Of a DNA stretch of 15,468 bases, positions 10,558 through 15,468 are shown piece by piece. Location of the stretch: contig NAVB01000635.1 in NCBI GenBank assembly GCA_002179805.1, positions 1 through 15,468 on the forward strand, given 5' to 3'. A program made the translations under genes and the position numbers. Each line of letters begins with the position of its first letter. Within the stretch, counting starts at the first letter, position 1. The notes beneath the pieces were generated by a model. The model did no database searches, was not told the DNA's origin, and saw only the letters and a list, made by a program, of their open reading frames with translations. The stretch comes from Acanthamoeba lenticulata (lineage: Eukaryota; Discosea; Longamoebia; Acanthamoebidae).

Positions 10558-12474
10558 TCAGGCCTCGGCCTTGATCTCCTCGTCAGCGTTGTCCTCGTCG
10601 TCATCACCGTTGTCGCCATCACCGTCGGGGCCGTTGGCGCTGCCGCCGTCGCTGTAGTCGGCATCGCCCGGGAGGGAAGTGTCGAGTGTGTCGTCGACGG
10701 CGAAGAGCATCGACAAGTAAACGCCAAGGCGCTGTGAGGCCGCGGCCAAGCTAAGCTGGCTGGCAAAGACAAAGGGCAGGCAGCACTCGAGTGGCACGTG
10801 AGCGTGACGTCCTCGATCGCGCGGGTCGCCGCCCGCTGAGCTCCGTGAAGCTGAGCTCGGCGTCGCGTGTGCGCTGGAGCACCAGCCGCTCGTGGATCAG
10901 CAGCTGGGCGAGGTCGTGTCTGTTCGACAGGAAGACGTGCTTGACCCTCTTGTGGTTCAGGTAGTACTGGACTTGCGCCTTGAGTTTGTTGTGGAAGGCT
11001 GGGCGCGATTCCATGTCCCTGCGTCCAAAAAGTATTTTAAAAAAAAGTTCCAAAGCCAGCGGAAGAGCTCCGCCAGGACCTCTTCGTTGGCCGACACAGG
11101 CCGATGCCCCGGGTGAGGGGCCGTCACCAGCGCCACCTCGTCCATTTTCTGCAGGTTTCTTCAGAAGAAGAAGAATGTGGATGGAGGGTGGCAAGGAAGA
11201 CGATGAACGAACCACTTTGGGCGTGCGTGGGGAGGTGCGGCACGAGGCATCGGCGGGCTTGTAGCCACGCAGCCCATTGGCCCGGTAGGGTAGCATGAAC
11301 TGGTAGGCCTGGTTCGTCATGTCATGCGGCACCAGCCCAGTGGGCACCACTTCCTCTGGAGACCCAAAAAAATAAAATAAAATAGACGATAAAATGAATG
11401 CAAATTAAAAATAATAAAATGATTGAATAAAAATTAATAAAAATTGAAAAAAAAGGAAAATGAAGAGGATGGTGGACGTGCCGCAGAAGAAGGCGTAGCT
11501 CATGGGCGGGTAGCGGCATGTGGGGAATGAGGTCGGCCACGAGATGCGCTAGGCGTGCGCCTAGCGCAGACTTGTCTTCCTTTGTAGCGATACCTTCCTC
11601 TTCTTGTTGCCGTTTGGCCTTTGTTGCGGCTGGCAACGGCTCCTGGCCCCTCATCCACCGCTCTGCTGACCATCCCCTCCATTTCCTCTTTATGGCTGCA
11701 GCCATCTTCACCCACAGTGGCCTTCTCCTTCCCTTTGTCCCTGCCCTTCAATTGCTCGGCTTGCTGATGTCCTACACAACCGTCATCATCACCATTAACG
11801 GCAGCTGGTAGGCTTCGGCACACTTGGTGCACGGCCCAGGTGAGGACGGCCTCCCAGACCTGGTCCTCCGAGGCGACCCGAAGGTAGGGCGACCGGACGG
11901 ACTGCAGGAGGAGCTCCTTGGGCAGGTGGACGTGGCCGTCGTGCTTGACCACCCGCGCAAAGTGGTCCTGGAAGATGGCCCGGCAGCGGAGCGCGAGCAA
12001 GTCGAGGCCGCTCTGGCTGCTCAGCGTCCAGTACTCGCACACGTTGTGATAGCCCACGATGTGGTGCGCGATGAAGGCCTCGCAGGCCGCGGCCAGGCGT
12101 TCGGAAGCTGGAAGAATAGCGCGTCGCCGTAGAGCGCCAGGGCGTTGTCCCTCGTCACGAGTTGGTGCGGGTCGGCCAACAAGCTGCCGCCCTTGAGCAG
12201 CTGCAGTACGTCGTCGGCATCGGGCGGGATCAGCTCGAGGCCGTCGTTGCCTTCGTTGTCATTGTCGAGCGCCGTTGGCCAGCGCGCCCCATTCTTGGCC
12301 CTTGGCCGGCTCGCTGGGCTGGGCGGCAAAGACATCCACGGACGTCGCGGGCTCCTCGCTTGATGTCTTCTCGACGGCGCCACTGCTGACGCTGGCGCTT
12401 GTGGCCTGGTCGGGCGCGGCTGGGGCTGCGGGCGGTGGCAGTAGCGGAGGCTGGGAGGGGCGCGGGGCGCAGCC
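10558..12474 (-). pseudogene. Decayed BTB/BACK-domain protein gene
   Basis: Reading 12474 down to 10558 gives protein-like segments in changing frames. The order is an Ala/Pro/Ser-rich N-part (12474-12259), the C-terminal half of a BTB domain (DNALALYGDALFFQLP, frame change near 12105, then ERLAAACEAF), a BACK domain (DLLALRCRAIF, ASEDQVWEAVLTW), a further BACK part (LVADLIPHM, a one-base slip near 11508, then RYPPMSYAFF), VVPTGLVPHDM, a linker, and an acidic tail ending at the TGA 10560-10558. Introns are suggested at 11481-11356 (donor GC, not GT) and 11215-11149 (GT-AG with a strong CT tract). Frame breaks lie near 12269, 12105, 11640-11770, 11508, 11055 (T8 run) and 10810. The first half of BTB, with its usual HR/HK-VL motif, and a start ATG are not visible. 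An intact relative would be an E3 ligase adaptor-type protein. Sequencing errors could explain some breaks, but the adjacent esterase and receptor have none. Confidence 0.65.
11545..11568. repeat. 24-base near-perfect palindrome
   Basis: Arms TGCGCTAGGCG and CGCCTAGCGCA are exact reverse complements, 11 bases each, separated by TG. It lies inside the decayed BACK-domain coding segment, so it may be chance codon use. Its function is unknown. Confidence 0.6.
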
Positions 12475-12477
12475 TTA

Positions 12478-12971
12478 AGCGGAGGAGAGTAGAGAGCGTG
12501 TCTGGAGTGCAATCGTAGCAAAATGATCGATGCGCGACCTCTGGCTCTCGCTCCACGCTGAAACCAACTGCCGCGGGTAATCACTTTCCTGCAGGGGTGG
12601 AACCAACAAAACTTTAAACTTTAAATCCATCTTGTGTACAGCTCAGATTATGAGGGTGTCGCACCGAGTTGTGGAGAAGCTGTTGTTCGCATATGAACTC
12701 AAAGGGTTCGCTTGAACCGACCACTAACCTCACAAAATCGTCTCGTCCTTCCATCTTACGACGTAAAATGATTTATTTTGTGCGAGCTTTGCCGACCTGT
12801 TCGTTCACGGCAGTTTTATCACCAGCCTCGGCAGCGGGTTGGGGCAACACCCCAGCAGGCAAGTGTTGTGGCCTCTGCATGTACTACAGGCCTACCGAAA
12901 GTTTGGATGTGCGCAAAATTGGGAAACTTCGAGAAAAGACAAGTTAATAGTCGAAAAGGAGATGAAAGTTC
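12478..12971. other. Transition between the last gene-like region and subtelomeric repeats
   Basis: About 490 bases with lower GC content and no credible gene. Short reading frames on the plus strand lack domain or codon signal. A CTTTAAA direct pair lies at 12612-12625. The promoter of the BTB/BACK pseudogene would have been at the left end of this stretch, but no TATA or start was recognised. Confidence 0.5.
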
Positions 12972-12973
12972 GG

Positions 12974-12990
12974 TTGTTTGTTTGTTTTAA
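12974..12990 (-). repeat. A-rich (CAAA)n tail of the retroelement
   Basis: On the minus strand this reads TTAAAACAAACAAACAA, six bases beyond an AATAAA at 13001-12996. A polyadenylation signal followed by a simple A-rich tail is the usual 3' end of a LINE and fixes the element's orientation. Confidence 0.55.
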
Positions 12991-13010
12991 GGCGGTTTAT
13001 TTTGCTGAGC

Positions 13011-13932
13011 CTATGAACTGCCTCCCTGCTGGAGGTCTGGGTTTGAAACCTGTTCCAGCCTGCTCCCGATTATAGTACAGGTTGTGCCGCTCCTCGTTGC
13101 ATCTGCGCCTCGCCTCATTTGGGCTACTACCCCTTTGCGGGTAGCGGCTACCGCCTTCATCCACTCGCTGGGGATGTGCGCCGTCCACATCCGCAGGGGG
13201 TTAGTGCACATCCACCGTGCCCACGGGAGCGCGGTGCCCATGGCCTCTTTGAACTGCCTGCCCAGGTCCCTGAGCGTGTCGCGCCGTACCCCTTACGTGG
13301 GCCGGACACACTACCAGCATGTGGTCGGCGCTCTCCAGTATGTGCACCCTGTTCACCTTCCTGCACCAGGCGCAGAAGCCTCCTTCATACCTACGGGCTA
13401 TTGCCGCCAGCAGCGAGCCCCCGCTGGTCAGGCCATCACCCGCCTCGCGTCCCGCTACTTGAGAGGCCAGGACGGTGGACCCCACTCTATACCTGGTGAG
13501 ACAGTACAGGGCCCTTTCCTCAAAGTGCTTGGGTCTGACCATCGGCGCCACTGCAGCCTTGTGGTCCCAGGCCCCCCCGTCCTGTTTGTGCCACCCATTC
13601 CTGGTACTCCACCTCTCCCGTCAGCTGCTCTCTGTGACCTGATGCAGGAATCTACAGACATTACTTTCTAGCACCATCCCTTTCCAGACGAGTCTACACA
13701 TGCTCACACCAACACAGGCGTAGTCAGGCTGGTCTGCAAGGGCCACAGCCTGGGCTGCCATCATGTCAGCCACCTCATTACCACGCCTGATCATTGTTGC
13801 CAGGTCACCCCACCTGCTGGCCCACTCTTGAATCTTGCCCACCCATTCCTCCCTTTGCTCTGGTGACCCCCTGGACACCTTATCCTCCATGGGACACACG
13901 TACCGCCCCGCCCTCTGCCACCCACATCCCAA
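13011..13932 (-). pseudogene. Retroelement RNase H end and CCHC zinc motif remnant
   Basis: From 13932 to 13201 one frame runs through with a single in-frame TGA at 13623-13621. It contains RRGNEVADMMAAQAV, matching the conserved C-terminal Asp-containing helix of retroelement RNase H, and farther on CAWC, 13 residues, H, 4 residues, C, the CCHC spacing of the zinc motif after LINE reverse transcriptases. Near 13245 the protein-like frame slips into the one spanning 13241-13011, which begins at the GTALPWARWM segment. RNase H would remove RNA from the hybrid and the zinc motif binds nucleic acid during insertion. This copy cannot make either. Confidence 0.6.
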
Positions 13933-14396
13933 TGGAGGTCATGATGCTCACCATGGTGGGGTTGCAGTGGGCCAGCCCCGGTGCCTGGATCACCCATTCA
14001 ACCAGGTGGTCCCCTTCCTCTGTACTCATGGTCCCCCACAGCCCTGGTGCGTGTGATGTCACAGGTTCCACAAAGCTAGTTGTAGGTGCCACCACCACCC
14101 TTGCTGGGCTGCTGCGTGCCCCACCAGCCTGCTCCACACAGCTGTGCCTGCTAACCCTGGTTGGCGGTGGCAAGGCTGCGCGTAGGCTCTGGTACCACTG
14201 GGCCAGGCTTGAGCCCAACTCCACTGAGGCCATACTGTTGTCTTGTGGCGCCCACCTGCTGCTTGCCAGCCACCTCCTGATTTCGTCACTTCTCCATCAC
14301 GCCACTGCCGCTGGTGCAGGGTCGCCGGGGGGCGGGCCACCATGCAGGAGTGCATTCTCCCCCATTATCAGCTCCATGCCATGTCTGGCTAGGGGT
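13880..14396 (-). pseudogene. Retroelement ORF remnant upstream of the RNase H segment
   Basis: A frame from about 14370 to 13880 is protein-like (RRWLASSRWAPQDN and onward) but has a TGA near 14300 and stops at 13880, overlapping the next remnant in another frame. Position and orientation make it the stretch between reverse transcriptase and RNase H. I recognise no firm motif in it, so assignment rests on context. Confidence 0.4.
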
Positions 14397-14400
14397 CTCA

Positions 14401-14410
14401 TTTTTTTTTT
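14401..14410 (-). repeat. A10 run at the retroelement's 5' edge
   Basis: Ten T on the plus strand, ten A on the minus strand. It sits where coding remnants of the inner element begin. It could be the poly(A) tail of a second element on the telomere side, or a chance homopolymer in AT-rich DNA. Confidence 0.4.
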
Positions 14411-15023
14411 GACCTGGCATAATATATAAAAGGTGGGAAATGATGTTAAAATGAAAAAACTCTCTGTGGGGAAAAATCAAAAAAAATGCTGAAAAAAGAT
14501 AGAAAATCCACAAGACGAATTTTTTGGATAATCTTTTTTCTGAATGTTTGACAATCAAGCCAAGGGGCTTCCCCATCCTTTGGTGCAAAAAGCAGAAAAA
14601 TAGCTAAATTCATTGGGCAGATAAAATTGAAACAAGGGTTTATTGGCAGTCAAAATTGGCTCAGAAATCTGTAAAATCATCTAAATTCCCCAAAAAATGG
14701 GTGTTCATCTTGCACACACCTGGGCTATCTAATGAGCCCTGGGTGAGCTGGATCGGACACTTTTTTGTTGTTGTTGAGATGGGAAAGGCCCTCCCAACAC
14801 TGCCAAGTCTGCAAGTTGGCTGGCGTTTGGTACAGATGGACCGTTTTTGGTGCAATGACTGCTTGTCCAAAACTCAACCATGGTGCGTTGGAAAGAGCTC
14901 ATTGAGGGCATCATTTTGATATATCATACATGGGGGGGGGTGACTTGAAGGGAGGATGCACAAGGTGGAATGACATTGACAATGTCAAATCGCGATAGGC
15001 CAGATGTCAGCCAAGTGGACCAG

Positions 15024-15029
15024 TTTATT
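15024..15029 (-). terminator. Polyadenylation signal AATAAA downstream of the chromodomain frame
   Basis: AATAAA on the minus strand, 104 bases after the chromodomain stop codon. If used, it makes the bulk of the following 600 bases untranscribed, which argues against the A10 run at 14401-14410 being this unit's tail. Confidence 0.4.
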
Positions 15030-15055
15030 CAGGTCTACAGAAACGGACAGACCTG
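15030..15055. repeat. Short inverted repeat beside the polyadenylation signal
   Basis: CAGGTCT and AGACCTG are exact reverse complements separated by 12 bases, directly before the AATAAA in minus-strand order. It could fold as an RNA hairpin. Confidence 0.4.
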
Positions 15056-15133
15056 ACAAGTATTACAAAACATTCCCCAAGACCAGGGGGAGATGAGGGT
15101 GAAAGAGTGAGCCGGCTGAGAGCACCGCCGGCG

Positions 15134-15385
15134 TCACTTTCTGGCTTTCTTGGCCGGGCGGCTGGTGCCAGTGGGGCAGTACTGGCTCAGGAGGAACTGC
15201 TCATAGGCTTCCCAGCAGGAAGGCAGCTCACTCATGGGGATCCAGGAGTTGTCTTCCTCTGGATATCCTTGCCACTTGACCAGGATGAGCATGCTAGTGC
15301 CTTCCTCATTGGGGCACTGGTCCAAGATCCCCTCAACAGCGTACTCTTCCTCTTCTTCTTCCTCCAACTCCATCACATCTTCCTC
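15134..15385 (-). CDS. Chromodomain protein fragment abutting the telomere
   Basis: The frame is open from the first non-telomeric base, 15385, to the stop at 15136-15134, giving 83 residues; the preceding in-frame triplet is a TAA supplied by the telomere repeat. An ATG at 15373 could start an 79-residue version. After an acidic run (seven Glu) comes a chromodomain: EYAVEGIL, then LVKWQGYPEEDNSWIPMSEL, then a C-terminal helix. Tyr of EYAVE, Trp of VKW and Tyr of QGY fit the three aromatic cage positions that bind methyl-lysine in HP1-type domains. The tail SRPAKKARK is basic and could be a nuclear signal. No room exists for a promoter. It is probably the C-terminal end of a larger protein, such as a retroelement integrase with a chromodomain, cut by the chromosome end. 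A small HP1-like gene is less likely. Confidence 0.7.
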   Translation of the reverse strand, partial: EEDVMELEEEEEEEYAVEGILDQCPNEEGTSMLILVKWQGYPEEDNSWIPMSELPSCWEAYEQFLLSQYCPTGTSRPAKKARK

Positions 15386-15468
15386 TTAGGGTTAGGGTTA
15401 GGGTTAGGGTTAGGGTTAGGGTTAGGGTTAGGGTTAGGGTTAGGGTTAGGGTTAGGGTTAGGGTTAGG
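15386..15468 (+). repeat. Telomere, TTAGGG repeats
   Basis: Thirteen perfect TTAGGG units plus TTAGG reach the window end. The G-rich strand runs 5' to 3' toward the right edge, the orientation of a true right-hand chromosome terminus. There are no variant repeats at the proximal edge. Confidence 0.97.

Larger units (their letters stand above)
12972..14400 (-). mobile_element. 5'-truncated, decayed non-LTR retroelement
   Basis: The minus strand carries the C-terminal part of a LINE-type ORF2: coding remnants, an RNase H-like end, a CCHC zinc motif, then AATAAA (13001-12996) and an A-rich tail (12990-12974). Frameshifts and in-frame stops show it is dead. The reverse transcriptase core is missing, as in a 5'-truncated insertion. 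The 3' end points to the chromosome interior, away from the telomere. Boundaries are estimates: the left one is set by the tail, the right one by the end of coding-like sequence at an A10 run. I did not identify target-site duplications. Confidence 0.6.
14411..15133 (-). other. AT-rich noncoding subtelomeric DNA, possible 3' untranslated region of the chromodomain unit
   Basis: About 720 bases with many A and T homopolymers and a nine-or-more G run near 14932-14940. Small reading frames, such as 14656-14919 on plus and its minus-strand shadows, have no recognisable domain and no GC-rich codon pattern. It lies directly downstream of the minus-strand chromodomain stop. A 17-base inverted repeat (TGACATTG, A, CAATGTCA) lies at 14971-14987. 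Confidence 0.45.

Noticed and set aside
13001..13066. tRNA-like B box (GGTTTGAAACC at 13040-13050) with a CCTCC/GGAGG hairpin before it
   Set aside because: No 7-base acceptor stem pairs, the anticodon-type loop has 5 rather than 7 bases, and the A box is poor. It lies in the 3' end of the retroelement. A tRNA-derived SINE cannot be excluded but is not supported.
13084..13671. Plus-strand reading frame of 195 codons
   Set aside because: It is the complement of the RNase H and zinc-motif segment, which has recognisable motifs on the minus strand; this frame has none.
14418..14432. TATA-like AATATATAAAAGG on the plus strand
   Set aside because: No reading frame follows it within a useful distance; AT-rich DNA gives such matches often.
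14656..14919. Plus-strand frame of 87 codons in the AT-rich stretch
   Set aside because: No ATG start, no recognised motif and low-complexity flanks.
1..15468. CRISPR arrays, bacterial operons, rRNA genes
   Set aside because: No regularly spaced repeats, no ribosome-binding-site-led gene strings and no rRNA-like sequence; the window is eukaryotic with introns and a telomere.

Overview
This window is the end of a eukaryotic chromosome, most likely from Acanthamoeba castellanii or a close relative. The right edge is 83 bases of perfect TTAGGG telomere repeat. Genes are GC-rich and carry short GT-AG introns of 67 to 154 bases. The central gene is a large receptor with two protein kinase domains around a class III nucleotidyl cyclase, an architecture I associate with Acanthamoeba. 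The species call is inference; no search was run.

Layout, left (internal) to right (telomere). (1) 2-1618, plus strand: 3' part of a type I membrane protein with cysteine-rich repeats, two beta-rich domains (the second cupredoxin-like) and a C-terminal membrane helix. (2) 1989-7883, minus strand: a nine-exon receptor of about 1,707 residues. Its parts in order are a signal peptide, two PstS-like binding domains, an EGF-like module, a membrane helix, kinase 1, the cyclase and kinase 2. All eight introns were placed and the frame closes exactly. (3) 7884-8359: a 476-base divergent promoter region. (4) 8360-10196, plus strand: a secreted two-exon type B carboxylesterase with a small cysteine-rich C-terminal tail. 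(5) 10558-12474, minus strand: a decayed BTB/BACK-domain gene with about six frame breaks.

Right of about 12.5 kb ordinary genes stop and the DNA becomes subtelomeric. (6) 12972-14400, minus strand: a 5'-truncated, decayed non-LTR retroelement with an RNase H-like end, a CCHC zinc motif, an AATAAA and an A-rich tail. (7) 14401-14410: ten A on the minus strand, exactly at its 5' edge. (8) 14411-15133: AT-rich DNA without a credible gene, carrying a second minus-strand AATAAA. (9) 15134-15385, minus strand: a chromodomain reading frame that runs open into the first telomere repeat. (10) 15386-15468: the telomere.

The left half encodes surface and secreted proteins that meet the environment: an adhesion-like protein, a ligand-binding signalling receptor and a secreted hydrolase. 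The right end may be a stack of two retroelement copies, both with their 3' tails toward the chromosome interior and capped by telomere repeats. That orientation is the one known for elements that attach to chromosome ends. This stacking model is the most interesting hypothesis here and is not proven by the sequence.
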